Source: an uncultured Lachnoclostridium sp. (GTDB lineage Bacteria; Bacillota; Clostridia; Lachnospirales; Lachnospiraceae). Taken from it: a stretch of DNA of 64,000 nucleotides. Within the stretch, counting starts at the first letter, position 1, and each line of letters starts with the position of its first letter. This document shows positions 1-9,330 of this stretch, in pieces. Where the stretch lies: positions 32,451 through 96,450 of the forward strand of contig CANBKJ010000001.1 of assembly GCA_947369165.1 (NCBI GenBank). The letters run 5' to 3'. Position numbers and translations under genes: made by a program. Under the pieces are notes generated by a model. It saw only the letters and a program-made list of their open reading frames with translations. It was not told the DNA's origin and searched no databases.

Positions 1-1194
1 CTTGGGGGAGAAGGATTCGAGGTGACTACTTACCGGGTAGATGGTAAATATGAGGATCACAGACATCCTACAGTAGTAGAGTTCACTCCAGATCTGAAAG
101 AAGATCTGAAACGAAGAGATTTTACCATTAATGCTATGGCGTACAATCCAGAAACAGGGATCGTGGATCTGTTTGACGGTATAAAAGATTTAAAACATAG
201 ATGCATTCGATGTGTGGGAGAGCCGGAGGAGCGATTCTCAGAGGATGCCTTGAGGATGCTTCGGGGGATACGTTTTGCCGGTCAACTGGATTTCACAATT
301 GAAGAGCGCACACTGCAGGCAATACAGAAACAATCTGCATCCATTGGAAAGGTGAGTGTGGAGCGGATCCGGACTGAGATCACGAAACTGCTTTTGTCAA
401 GAAGGCCAGATAAACTGCTTCTGGTCGAAAGGACAGGATTAAGTGAGAGTTTTCTCCCGGAATTTTCCAGGATGCTGAAGACGGTGCAGAATAATCCACA
501 TCATTCTTTTGATGTGGGTCATCACTCTCTGCTGGCAGTCAGGAATGCGAGAGAGATCGGGGAAAAAATACGAAATAAAGAGGCTGTGGCACCACAGCCT
601 TATGATGGAGATTTCAGAAATGAGAAGGTAGATACGATCCTGGTGTTTGCCGCACTGCTTCATGATGTGGGAAAACCCCTTTGTAAGACGACTGATGAAA
701 AGGGCGTGGATCATTTTCGTGGACATGCAGAAGCTGGCAGCCAGATGGCACATGATATCATGCGTCGACTGCGGTTTGACAACGATACGGTGAATATGGT
801 TACGAAGATCGTCCGGTTTCATGAAAGACGTTATGACGGCAGCCGGAAGGCAATGCGCCGGCTGATGAGCCAGGCGGGGGTGGAGGTTATGCCTTATCTG
901 TTTATCATCCAGGAGGCGGATGTACTCTCCCAGAGTGAGTATATGCGTGAAGAAAAACTGGCACGTATAAAAGAGGGAAGGCGTGTCTTTACAGAGATTT
1001 TGAGGCAGAAGGAGGCGGTTCGTCTTCAGGATCTGGAAGTCACCGGTAAGGATCTGTTAGATCTTGGTGTTCCCCGGGGACCGCAGGTGGGGAAAGTACT
1101 TAGGGAGCTGCTGGACATCGTGATCGATTCCCCTGAGAAAAATAATAGAAAACTTCTTTTGACAGAGGTCAGAAAACGTATTACAATAGAATAG
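1..1194 (+). CDS. cca: CCA tRNA nucleotidyltransferase, 5' end cut by the window
   Basis: Adds or repairs the 3'-terminal CCA of tRNAs from CTP and ATP in the cytoplasm. The frame is open from base 1, so the catalytic N-terminus (GxSxRD and DxD motifs) lies outside the window. What remains starts near the end of the nucleotidyltransferase head: RRDFTINAMAYNP is the conserved motif after the active site, and EDALRMLRGIRFA is the nucleotide-recognition helix. An HD phosphohydrolase-type domain follows (AALLHDVGKP, then HAEAGSQMA and RFHERR), as in the HD-containing CCA enzymes of many bacteria. 397 residues are visible. It ends 67 bp before the next gene. The GTG at base 22 is not a real start. 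Confidence 0.93.
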   Translation, partial: LGGEGFEVTTYRVDGKYEDHRHPTVVEFTPDLKEDLKRRDFTINAMAYNPETGIVDLFDGIKDLKHRCIRCVGEPEERFSEDALRMLRGIRFAGQLDFTIEERTLQAIQKQSASIGKVSVERIRTEITKLLLSRRPDKLLLVERTGLSESFLPEFSRMLKTVQNNPHHSFDVGHHSLLAVRNAREIGEKIRNKEAVAPQPYDGDFRNEKVDTILVFAALLHDVGKPLCKTTDEKGVDHFRGHAEAGSQMAHDIMRRLRFDNDTVNMVTKIVRFHERRYDGSRKAMRRLMSQAGVEVMPYLFIIQEADVLSQSEYMREEKLARIKEGRRVFTEILRQKEAVRLQDLEVTGKDLLDLGVPRGPQVGKVLRELLDIVIDSPEKNNRKLLLTEVRKRITIE

Positions 1195-1261
1195 GATAAA
1201 TGAAATAATTTTAAGGATACTCAAAGACACATCGATATGCAGATGAAAGGTTGAGGGATAT

Positions 1262-3160
1262 ATGTTTTCAAATGGAAGAAAAACAATAGGATTATTTATA
1301 TTTAATACGTATGCCGATTTTCAGAGTCAGATCTGCCAGGGAATGGCAGAGCGTGCCGAACAGTTGGGATATAATCTTGCCATTATTTCCAGTTATGGAA
1401 GTTATGGTACCTATCAGGAATATTATCAGGGAGAGATGATGATATTTGATCTTCCGTCTTATGATGAATTTGCAGGGATTGTAGTTGCCTTTGATACATT
1501 TAATATCCCGGCCGCTAAAGACCGTGTCTTAGAGCATATTCGGGAAAAAGCAGACTGTCCGGTAGTTAGTCTCAGGGAGAAGCTGGTGGGAGTGAATAAT
1601 ATTCTGATCGATGAAGATCATTCCATGGAGGGAGTGATCCGTCATATTGTCGAAGAGCATGGCAGGAAAGACATCGCTTTTATGACGGGGCATCAGGGGC
1701 GGTATGACGCCGAGGCGAGGCTTCGCTGTTTTCGAAAAGTGATGGATAAATATGAACTGCCTGTCAATGACCACAGGATATTTTATGGGGACTTCTGGAG
1801 GGAAAAGGGAAAAGAAGCCTGTGACTGGTTTGGCCAGGAAGGACAATATCCGGAGGCTGTCATATGCGCCAATGACTATATGGCGCTATCTGTGATTGAT
1901 GAGCTGTATGAGCGAGGGGTAAGAGTTCCAGAAGATGTGCTGGTAACTGGTTTTGACGGTGTGGAGGAAGGCGTTGTTTACAGCCCGTCTCTTACAACAC
2001 TGCATGTGGATTTTAAAGAAATGGCTTATGGAGCAGTAGATCTTATACACAAGCATCAGAATGACGACCAGGTGGAAGACGTCTTTGTTTCTACAAAAGT
2101 AGTCGCCAGGGAATCCTGTGGATGTCTGGAGAGAGGCCATTCCTCAACCATCGCACAGAGATGTGCCCAGCATAAGTTTGGCGCGAGATCGGAAAATCTT
2201 GAGATGCAGTTTAGTTTTATGGCAATTGATTTTAATCAAGTTTCCACCATCGAAGAAATGCATCAGGTGATCTCAAAGTACATATATAATATTGAAAATA
2301 TTAAAAATTATGTGATTTGTCTCAGAGAGGACGTGGAAGAAAATAAAGTCAGGTTCCGGGGATACTCGGACACCATGCATGTGCGTACTGCCATCAAGGA
2401 GCGGCTGGATATGGGAGAGGTGGATATTCCATTTGAAAGAAAACGGCTTCTGCCGGAGCAAATGAACTCCGATGAGCCACAATGTTATTTTTTCTATCCC
2501 ATCCATTTTCAGGACAGTTGTTTTGGTTATGAAGCTTACAGCTTTTTGGACCATGAAAGTTGTGGAACAGCGTATGTGCGCTGGACGATCGCCGTATCTA
2601 ATGCGATCCACAACATATTGTCCCAGAAAAAGATGAATGATCTCATTGTTGAACTTGAAAATATGTATATACAGGATGTTCTCACGGGACTGTATAACCG
2701 GCGGGGCTTTGAAAAGTATGGAAGAATGCAGTTTTCCAAGGCAAGGGCGAGAGATAGTATCATCTGTGTGGTTGGAATCGATCTGGATGGTCTGAAGCCG
2801 ATCAATGATATCTATGGTCATCACGAAGGAGATTCTGCGCTTCGGGCAGTGGGCTATGCGATCCAGGAGGCTGCGGTTCAGGGGCAGATCGGCGCACGTA
2901 TCGGAGGGGATGAATTTGAGGTAATCTTCCCCTGCCGGGATAAGACGGATGTGAAAAATTGGATCCAGGTTTTTGAGGAGAGTCTGGAAAAATTCAATAA
3001 AAAGTCTCAAAAGCCCTATGATGTACATGCCAGCTGGGGCTATAAGATCGGTATACCGACGGCAGACGATACGATCGAGAGCTACATGAATGAAAGTGAT
3101 GATATCATGTATAAAAATAAAGTGGCAAATAAGACGAGTAGAAATGAAGCGCTTCGATAA
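1262..3160 (+). CDS. Sensor diguanylate cyclase with LacI-type ligand-binding domain
   Basis: Predicted to make cyclic di-GMP in response to a small ligand. Residues about 8-285 resemble the periplasmic-binding/LacI sensor fold (IGLFIFNTYADFQSQICQGM at the start, NDYMALSVIDELYERGVRVP and VTGFDGVEEG later). A linker of about 150 residues follows, then a GGDEF domain with an intact GGDEF at residues 548-552 and DVLTGLYNRRGF at its start. There is no signal peptide, membrane segment or DNA-binding helix-turn-helix, so sensing appears cytosolic. The RxxD product-inhibition site expected just before GGDEF is absent (VQGQIGAR is seen). Start ATG follows GAGGGATAT. The ligand is unknown. The next gene begins 39 bp downstream. 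Confidence 0.88.
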   Translation: MFSNGRKTIGLFIFNTYADFQSQICQGMAERAEQLGYNLAIISSYGSYGTYQEYYQGEMMIFDLPSYDEFAGIVVAFDTFNIPAAKDRVLEHIREKADCPVVSLREKLVGVNNILIDEDHSMEGVIRHIVEEHGRKDIAFMTGHQGRYDAEARLRCFRKVMDKYELPVNDHRIFYGDFWREKGKEACDWFGQEGQYPEAVICANDYMALSVIDELYERGVRVPEDVLVTGFDGVEEGVVYSPSLTTLHVDFKEMAYGAVDLIHKHQNDDQVEDVFVSTKVVARESCGCLERGHSSTIAQRCAQHKFGARSENLEMQFSFMAIDFNQVSTIEEMHQVISKYIYNIENIKNYVICLREDVEENKVRFRGYSDTMHVRTAIKERLDMGEVDIPFERKRLLPEQMNSDEPQCYFFYPIHFQDSCFGYEAYSFLDHESCGTAYVRWTIAVSNAIHNILSQKKMNDLIVELENMYIQDVLTGLYNRRGFEKYGRMQFSKARARDSIICVVGIDLDGLKPINDIYGHHEGDSALRAVGYAIQEAAVQGQIGARIGGDEFEVIFPCRDKTDVKNWIQVFEESLEKFNKKSQKPYDVHASWGYKIGIPTADDTIESYMNESDDIMYKNKVANKTSRNEALR

Positions 3161-3199
3161 ACAAAAGGGTGCTGCATGAATGTATCATGGGAGGAAAAG

Positions 3200-5341
3200 A
3201 TGGATATAAATCAAAAAATAGCGGAAGAGCTTGAGATAAAAACATGGCAGGTAGAGGCTGTTGTCAAACTGATCGATGAGGGAAATACAATTCCATTTAT
3301 TGCCAGGTATCGAAAAGAGCAGCATGGTGCGCTGGATGATGAGCAGCTTCGTAATCTTAATGAGCGCCTTACCTACTTGAGAAATCTGGAGGAGAAGAAA
3401 GAGCAGGTACTCGCCAGTATCGAAGAACAGGGGAAACTGACAGAAGAACTCAGAGAACAGATTCTGGCAGCACAGACCCAGGTTATGGTGGAGGATTTAT
3501 ATCGTCCTTACCGTCCGAAACGCCGTACCAGAGCGACGATTGCAAAGGAAAAGGGCCTGGAGGGCCTGGCGAATATCATTTTGCTTCAGATGACAGACCG
3601 CTCTCTGGAAGACGAGGCGAAAGAATATCTTTCAGAAGAAAAAGGAGTAAGCACCACCCAGGATGCCATTCAGGGAGCGATGGATATCATTGCGGAATCT
3701 GTGGCAGACGAGGCGGACTATCGGATTTATATCCGTAAACTGACGATGGAAGAAGGTGTCCTTGTTTCATTGGCGAAGGATGAAAAAGAAAAGTCAGTAT
3801 ATGAAAATTATTATGAATTTGAAGAGGCGGTGAAAAAGATCACGGGCTATCGGATTCTTGCCATTAACCGGGGGGAAAAAGAAAAGTTTCTCACAGTAAA
3901 GATTCAGGCGCCAGAGGAGCGGATTCAGAGATATCTGGAAAAAAAGGTAATTACAAGGGAAAATCCGAATACCACGGAATGCCTGAAGGAAACACTGGCA
4001 GACAGCTATAAGAGACTTATCGCACCTTCCATCGAGAGGGAGATCCGCAATGAACTCACAGAAAAGGCGGAGGACGGGGCAATCAAGGTTTTTGGCAAAA
4101 ACCTGACCCAGCTTCTGATGCAGCCTCCCATCACTGGTCAGGTAGTGCTGGGATGGGATCCGGCGTTTCGTACCGGCTGTAAACTGGCAGTGGTGGATGA
4201 GACCGGCAAGGTTTTAGATACGGTTGTGGTTTATCCCACAGAGCCCCAGAATAAGGTGGCAGAGACGAAGAAAATTGTAAAAGGTTTTATTGAAAAATAT
4301 AATGTGACATTGATCTCGGTGGGAAATGGAACGGCATCCAGAGAATCTGAGATGGTGATCGTGGACATGCTGAAAGAGATCAATAAACCAGTGCAGTATG
4401 TGATCGTCAACGAGGCAGGGGCGTCGGTGTATTCCGCTAGCAAACTTGCCACGGAGGAATTCCCAAAGTTTGATGTGGGACAGAGGAGTGCGGTGTCCAT
4501 CGCAAGACGGTTGCAGGATCCTCTTGCCGAGCTGGTGAAGATCGATCCAAAATCCATCGGAGTCGGACAATATCAGCATGATATGAACCAGAAAAAGCTG
4601 AGCGAAGCACTTTCTGCGGTGGTAGAGGATTGTGTGAATAATGTCGGTGTGGATCTGAATACGGCGTCGGCTTCTCTTCTGGAATATATTTCTGGAATTT
4701 CCAAGCCCATCGCTAAAAATATTGTGGCATACCGGGAAGAGAATGGACGTTTTACCAGCCGCAAACAGCTTTTAAAGGTGGCGAAACTGGGGCCGAAGGC
4801 CTTTGAACAGTGTGCTGGATTCATGAGGATCAGCGATGGGGAAAACCCACTGGATGCCACCAGTGTTCATCCGGAATCCTATCAGGCGGCAGAAGGGCTT
4901 CTGAAGATGGTTGGCCTTGCACCGGAAGATATTCGCGGTGGTATTGTAGGACTTTCTCTTCTGGCAAAAGACCGTAAGGGGCTGGCGTCAAAGCTGGATG
5001 TGGGCGAATTGACCCTGGAAGATATTGTAAAAGAGCTGGAGAAGCCGGGGCGGGATCCACGAGAGGAGATGCCCAAACCGGTACTCCGCACCGATGTGCT
5101 GGAGATGAAAGATCTGACGGAGGGGATGATCTTAAAAGGCACTGTGCGCAATGTCATAGATTTTGGTGCCTTTGTTGATATCGGGGTTCATCAGGATGGT
5201 CTGGTACATATTTCCAAGCTCACGGACAAAAAGTTTGTAAAGCATCCTATGGAGGTTGTCAGTGTGGGAGATGTGGTAGAAGTCAAGGTGCTGTCCGTGG
5301 ATCTGCAGAAGAAACGCATTCAGCTGTCGATGATCTTATAG
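3200..5341 (+). CDS. tex: Tex-family S1 RNA-binding protein
   Basis: A nucleic-acid-binding protein linked to transcription in other bacteria. The ATG at 3200 is preferred to 3176 because GGAGG lies 5 bp before it, giving 713 residues, the usual Tex length. The order is an N-terminal helical Tex domain (NTIPFIARYRKEQHGALDDE), a YqgF/RNase H-like domain from about residue 315 (GQVVLGWDPAFRTGCKLAVV), helix-hairpin-helix repeats (ISGISKPIAKNIVAYREENG) and a C-terminal S1 domain (GTVRNVIDFGAFVDIGVHQD). All are intact. It is followed closely by a lipoprotein gene. Confidence 0.93.
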   Translation: MDINQKIAEELEIKTWQVEAVVKLIDEGNTIPFIARYRKEQHGALDDEQLRNLNERLTYLRNLEEKKEQVLASIEEQGKLTEELREQILAAQTQVMVEDLYRPYRPKRRTRATIAKEKGLEGLANIILLQMTDRSLEDEAKEYLSEEKGVSTTQDAIQGAMDIIAESVADEADYRIYIRKLTMEEGVLVSLAKDEKEKSVYENYYEFEEAVKKITGYRILAINRGEKEKFLTVKIQAPEERIQRYLEKKVITRENPNTTECLKETLADSYKRLIAPSIEREIRNELTEKAEDGAIKVFGKNLTQLLMQPPITGQVVLGWDPAFRTGCKLAVVDETGKVLDTVVVYPTEPQNKVAETKKIVKGFIEKYNVTLISVGNGTASRESEMVIVDMLKEINKPVQYVIVNEAGASVYSASKLATEEFPKFDVGQRSAVSIARRLQDPLAELVKIDPKSIGVGQYQHDMNQKKLSEALSAVVEDCVNNVGVDLNTASASLLEYISGISKPIAKNIVAYREENGRFTSRKQLLKVAKLGPKAFEQCAGFMRISDGENPLDATSVHPESYQAAEGLLKMVGLAPEDIRGGIVGLSLLAKDRKGLASKLDVGELTLEDIVKELEKPGRDPREEMPKPVLRTDVLEMKDLTEGMILKGTVRNVIDFGAFVDIGVHQDGLVHISKLTDKKFVKHPMEVVSVGDVVEVKVLSVDLQKKRIQLSMIL

Positions 5342-5363
5342 ATTGTTTGGAGGATTGTTTTGG

Positions 5364-6545
5364 ATGAAAAGAGTACTTAGTATATTCATGGTGTGCATGC
5401 TGATTTTATCAGGATGTGGGAGTGAAGAGGTTCCCAAGACAAAGCAGGAAGTAACGATCGAGGAAAAGAAGGCCCGGTATAAAGTAGATGAGCTGTCGCT
5501 GCCAGATCCATTGCTGGCAGAGAATGCGCAGGGCAGTGATTACATCGGGAATGATTTTAGTGGATTTACAGCAGACATCAATGGAAAACCAGCGGTGTAT
5601 TACAGCGATTTTACCAAAGAAGACGATGTCTATCAAGCTTCCATAACCCGTTGCAGCATGGATGAGAAAAAGAACTGGGATTCTGAGGAACTCTGTGAGA
5701 ATTCTCTCAGTGATTTTATGGATCAGAAGTTTGAGCAGACTGGATGGGTGAGGTGCTATCTGAGTCAATTCCGCCGGGGTGATAATGGAAGCCTGTATGG
5801 AATCTTTTTCTACTTTGTGAAAGAGGATGTGGAGTCCGAAGAGGGAAAAAAGGAAATGCTGGCAGAAAAATATTCTGTGCTGGAGATCGATGAAGAAAAT
5901 GACCGCATCTATGAAATCCCCCTGGAGATTGGACCGGCGCCCCGGGATGAAAATGACTTTGGCAAGGATGTGGACATAGAATGGCTTAGTGATTACCATG
6001 CCTTTGAAGATGGCAGTATATTGCTGCTCAGTTCTGACAATGGCGGTGGAATCGGCTATTTGATCGACAGTGAGAGCGGACAGGTTAGTGAAGAGCTTGG
6101 GAATGTGGTGACAGGGAAGCGGAGATTTGTCTTTGGTGAAAATGAGATTATATTCTTTTCCAACAAAACCAATCTCTTTCAGGTTGTCAGTCTGCCGGAT
6201 GTGACAGAACTGAATACATTTGGCTCCAAGCTCAGTGAGGACGTCATGAATAAAGACTGGTTTTTCTACATGAATCCGGATACCTGGGAATTGTTTATGT
6301 GCAATCGGAGTGGTGTGTACAAGGCGGCGAATTACCAGAGTTCGGATGACGTAGAATGGCTGACAGAAAAGACTGACATGAGTGAAGTGGAAAATGGAAG
6401 TGCAGACATATTGGATTTTTTTGTGGGAGCGGAGGATGACTTTTATATCTGCATGATGGAGACGACAGAAGAGTATGGAGTGAAGACCAGACAGTACCGG
6501 ATGGTGTACTACAGCAAAGAAGGCGAATCTGCCGTGGATAAATGA
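5364..6545 (+). CDS. Predicted lipoprotein of unknown function
   Basis: A 393-residue exported lipoprotein. The start at 5364 is chosen because GGAGGA lies 9 bp upstream and it begins a clean type II signal (MKRVLSIFMVCMLILSGC) with lipobox LSGC and the lipidated cysteine at residue 18. The rest is acidic and rich in aromatic residues with repeated strand-like segments, suggesting an extracytoplasmic beta-rich (perhaps propeller-like) domain. No enzyme motif was recognised. It starts 22 bp after tex and ends at a strong terminator, so it is probably the last gene of the tex transcript. Confidence 0.8.
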   Translation: MKRVLSIFMVCMLILSGCGSEEVPKTKQEVTIEEKKARYKVDELSLPDPLLAENAQGSDYIGNDFSGFTADINGKPAVYYSDFTKEDDVYQASITRCSMDEKKNWDSEELCENSLSDFMDQKFEQTGWVRCYLSQFRRGDNGSLYGIFFYFVKEDVESEEGKKEMLAEKYSVLEIDEENDRIYEIPLEIGPAPRDENDFGKDVDIEWLSDYHAFEDGSILLLSSDNGGGIGYLIDSESGQVSEELGNVVTGKRRFVFGENEIIFFSNKTNLFQVVSLPDVTELNTFGSKLSEDVMNKDWFFYMNPDTWELFMCNRSGVYKAANYQSSDDVEWLTEKTDMSEVENGSADILDFFVGAEDDFYICMMETTEEYGVKTRQYRMVYYSKEGESAVDK

Positions 6546-6555
6546 TGAAAAAAGA

Positions 6556-6608
6556 AAAGGAGCCTTCGCAGCTATGATTTAATTAATCATAGCTGCGAAG
6601 GCTCCTTT
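6556..6608. terminator. Strong bidirectional terminator
   Basis: A perfect 24-bp inverted repeat (arms 6556-6579 and 6585-6608, 5-nt loop). Arms begin AAAGGAGCC and end GGCTCCTTT, so there are A/T tracts on both sides. It lies between the convergent lipoprotein gene and the minus-strand SpoIID-like gene. Confidence 0.85.
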
Positions 6609-6683
6609 ATTGATCTTAACGCGCCAATTTCAATTCTGTTTCGTTTCAAGCTAACTGTTGGTAGTGGCATGTTACACGTATAT

Positions 6684-7316
6684 CTATCTTGCCACACCCT
6701 CGGCAATCCGGCTCACACCCACATAAATTTCCGATATTTTGTACCATGTTCTGAGGCCTACGATGCCATCAGGAGTCAGTTTAAAAATACGCTGGAAGGT
6801 TTTGACTGCCTCTTCGGTCTGTGGGCCGAAGACACCGTCAACGGCAATCTTTGGAATCAACGGATAGGCGCCGGAGATGACATTTAGCTGCTGCTGCATC
6901 TGCCGTACCTTTTCACCGGAGCTGCCAAGTTCGAGATTGTACTGGGGCCAGGAGGCAGGAACTCCGGATACTATATCTGTAGAATTAATAAATATAGAAC
7001 TTCCATAATAGTTTCTGAGAATTTCGATCGCTGTATAGCCCTGGTCTCCCAGGGATTTGCTTCCCCATTGCGTCATCCAGTTTGGGCAGCTGACATTTTT
7101 TCCGTCACAGTACTGTGTCAGGATCGGCTGGATTACATTGGGACGGGAGAGAAAATTGGTGAAAAGTTCATCCACAATGCTGGAAATACTCTCAAAGACA
7201 TTCCGGTTGGGGATCCATTTGTGGTCAAAGGCAGTGGAACTGGTAATGGTGAAGTCATAGCCTTTGTTGCGGTACCACTTCGTTACTGTCCATTCGGGGG
7301 TGAGGTGGAAAATCAT
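6684..7316 (-). CDS. 3' part of a split SpoIID-like, peptidoglycan-binding sporulation protein
   Basis: C-terminal part of the protein whose N-terminal part lies at 10576-11277. Host-gene sequence starts at 7277 (tryptophan and YRNKGYDFTITSS); the upstream codons to 7316 belong to the inserted element. The first part continues a SpoIID-like fold, with MTQWGSKSLGDQGYTAIEIL then RNYYGSSIFI matching the family's end. It is followed by a PG_binding_1 domain (LGSSGEKVRQMQQQLN, VDGVFGPQTEEAVKTFQ, DGIVGLRTWYKI). The family probably acts on peptidoglycan during spore formation. The separated part lacks the catalytic Glu region and is unlikely to be functional unless the element excises. No convincing own start site was seen. 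Confidence 0.85.
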   Translation of the reverse strand: MIFHLTPEWTVTKWYRNKGYDFTITSSTAFDHKWIPNRNVFESISSIVDELFTNFLSRPNVIQPILTQYCDGKNVSCPNWMTQWGSKSLGDQGYTAIEILRNYYGSSIFINSTDIVSGVPASWPQYNLELGSSGEKVRQMQQQLNVISGAYPLIPKIAVDGVFGPQTEEAVKTFQRIFKLTPDGIVGLRTWYKISEIYVGVSRIAEGVAR

Positions 7317-8991
7317 CGAGAGGGATTTTAAAATAGATAACGATCTGTTCTTTGAAAATATTAATTCGCTCGATCAATTTATTTACCAGTACACGCTTTG
7401 TGGGAATGTCGGCAGAAAGGAACAAGTTCCTCCATGTGGGTATTTTATTTTTTAGATCCTTTCTGTCATTTGATTTTACGGTGGAATTTTGTAAATCAAT
7501 TTTTTTTTGCTGAACCACTCTCACTTGATCCTGTTCCCTTTGTTTGTGTTTGTTGATATTGTGGACTAAATCCTCTAAGGAAAGGGCGTAGTCTCCCGTT
7601 ATGGCATCGGGGATATGTTCTTCCATCACAAAGATATTGTGTCGTATTTTCTCCAGTCTTTTTTGTTCCGTTACCAATTCCTGTTTTTTTCTCTGTAGTT
7701 CGGTATGGCTGTTTGTAGTAATTTCTTTTAAAATGTTTTCATCTTTCAGTAAGTGATCAATATAATCTGCTAATGCTTCGTAGACAATTGGCTCAATTTT
7801 GTCTGCACGGAATTGTTTTGTCTTGTCATGAGGAACCCCTTTCCATGCATTTTGACATTTATAAATGGGAAGTTTACTCGATCTGCGCTCTCCCGTATCC
7901 TTAATGGTCCAGTAATTGTACCTGCTGCCGTTTACCATTTTGCAGCCACAGTAGCCGCAGTGTAGAACGTCCACCAGGGATAACATGCCGTCATTTCGAG
8001 ATATTATCGCTGTTTCCTGATTTTTTATTGATCTTGTGTACTGTTGTCTGCGCTGTGCCCGCTTTTGCTGTACATCAGTCCATGTATTTTCATCAATGAT
8101 GGCGATGTCAGGATTAGGTTTGGCAGAAAGAATCCATTCCCTGCTGTTTAGACTGCGGCATCTGCCGTTCAAACGCTCTCTGCGGTTGTAGGCGGTATAT
8201 CCGGTGTAAATGGGATTCGTAAGAATGCTGGTAATGGTTCCGCTTTTCCAGACATCGTGGGGAGCAAGATTCTTATATCTGGGATCTTCATTCAGGGTTC
8301 TGGCTATTTTGGCAGAACCAAACTCTTTATGCGAAGATAGTTCATAGAGTCTTTTTACAACTTCGGCTTGTTCCGGGGCGATGACAAGATGTTTCAGGGC
8401 ACGGCCATGTTTGCTGATTTCTCCGGATAATTCTAACGTATAACCGTAAGGGGCTTTGCCCCCCATAAATTTTCCTTGTGCAATTAGTTTTTTAGCAGTG
8501 TCTTTTACGCGCATTCCGGTGTCAGCACTGGATTTTTGAGCATTGCCGTAACGCAGTGCCAGCATCATCTGTCCCATGATATCATCCGTTTCCGGAGAGA
8601 TACAGCCATCTTTCACCGTGTAAATGTCCACTCCCAGATTTTTTAGAGACATCACATAGCCGCCGATTTCCCACATTCTGCGTCCAATCCTGTCGTCCTT
8701 GTAAGCGACCAGTATATCGTATTCACCATTTGCTGCGTCACGAAAGGCTTCTTGCAGAATGTCTCTATCGGCAATGGAGTTCTTGTATCCGCTAACTCCG
8801 CCCTCAAAGTATTCATGACCGTCATACTGCCAGTCTGGATGACTTGAAATATATTCTTCCACGATTTTTCTCTGGGTGAATAAATCTCTCCCATCATCTA
8901 ACTGCTGGCCGGAACTGACACGTAGAAGTATTCTCACCTGTTTTTTACAGTTATTATTATCTGATATGGGATTTTGGCTGGTTTCCATCAT
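7255..8991 (-). CDS. Large serine recombinase of the inserted element
   Basis: A 578-residue site-specific recombinase expected to integrate or excise the element. An N-terminal resolvase domain carries the catalytic serine in ILLRVSSGQQ, with YKDDRIGRR further on. A recombinase domain follows (GGKAPYGY, VVKRLYELSS), then a zinc-ribbon (LHCGYCGCKM), a coiled-coil region around residues 430-500 and a short C-terminal part. AAAGGAG lies before ATG 8991. Its last codons (VPQQRL and stop) run across the TACCA boundary into the interrupted host gene, so excision would change its C-terminus. It overlaps the upstream small ORF by 35 bp, suggesting coupling. Closest functional parallels are SpoIVCA-type and phage-type large serine recombinases. 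Confidence 0.92.
   Translation of the reverse strand: MMETSQNPISDNNNCKKQVRILLRVSSGQQLDDGRDLFTQRKIVEEYISSHPDWQYDGHEYFEGGVSGYKNSIADRDILQEAFRDAANGEYDILVAYKDDRIGRRMWEIGGYVMSLKNLGVDIYTVKDGCISPETDDIMGQMMLALRYGNAQKSSADTGMRVKDTAKKLIAQGKFMGGKAPYGYTLELSGEISKHGRALKHLVIAPEQAEVVKRLYELSSHKEFGSAKIARTLNEDPRYKNLAPHDVWKSGTITSILTNPIYTGYTAYNRRERLNGRCRSLNSREWILSAKPNPDIAIIDENTWTDVQQKRAQRRQQYTRSIKNQETAIISRNDGMLSLVDVLHCGYCGCKMVNGSRYNYWTIKDTGERRSSKLPIYKCQNAWKGVPHDKTKQFRADKIEPIVYEALADYIDHLLKDENILKEITTNSHTELQRKKQELVTEQKRLEKIRHNIFVMEEHIPDAITGDYALSLEDLVHNINKHKQREQDQVRVVQQKKIDLQNSTVKSNDRKDLKNKIPTWRNLFLSADIPTKRVLVNKLIERINIFKEQIVIYFKIPLDDFPPHPRMDSNEVVPQQRL
7273..7277. other. Left attachment core (attL-type) of the recombinase element
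   Basis: TACCA shared with 10577-10581. On the minus strand it reads TGGTA in GAAGTGGTACCGC, where TAC is the codon of the tyrosine opening YRNKGYDF. The true crossover dinucleotide lies within these 5 bp but cannot be fixed by eye. Confidence 0.7.
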
Positions 8992-9211
8992 GCGAAATCT
9001 CCTTTTTTATTTTTTCTTTTAATACGTCTGTGAGTATCTGTTTAACCTCTCCTTTCATATAACAGGATTCTTGATTTGATGAATCAGAAAATTGAAATAT
9101 GAGTTTCATATCCTTTCGATTTTTCCCTTGCTTTTTATTCATCCTATTATATTTTTTTGACGGCTTGTTCCATTCAGTTATTTTTGTTTTTTTGGGAGTA
9201 GACAAATACAT
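8957..9211 (-). CDS. Small basic protein upstream of the recombinase
   Basis: An 84-residue, lysine-rich protein of unknown function with AAGGA well placed before ATG 9211, so translation is plausible. The C-terminal half (KLIFQFSDSSN, then EVKQILTDVLKEKIKKE) resembles the short ORFs that often accompany large serine recombinases in Firmicute elements; that is my recollection of the pattern, not a search. It overlaps the recombinase start by 35 bp and is probably cotranscribed with it. It could be a directionality or accessory factor, but nothing in the sequence proves this. Confidence 0.6.
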   Translation of the reverse strand: MYLSTPKKTKITEWNKPSKKYNRMNKKQGKNRKDMKLIFQFSDSSNQESCYMKGEVKQILTDVLKEKIKKEISHDGNQPKSHIR

Positions 9212-9330
9212 TTTGATTCCTTATAATGAAAGATAAGAGCAGTGAAAAAATGAGGGAATTGATTGGGATACCACGATAACATATGGATGTTACTTTGGTA
9301 TAAAAAATAATATCAAGGAGGATTGGTAAC

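Noticed and set aside
2273..3028. 251-codon minus-strand open frame
   Set aside because: Antisense shadow of the GGDEF region.
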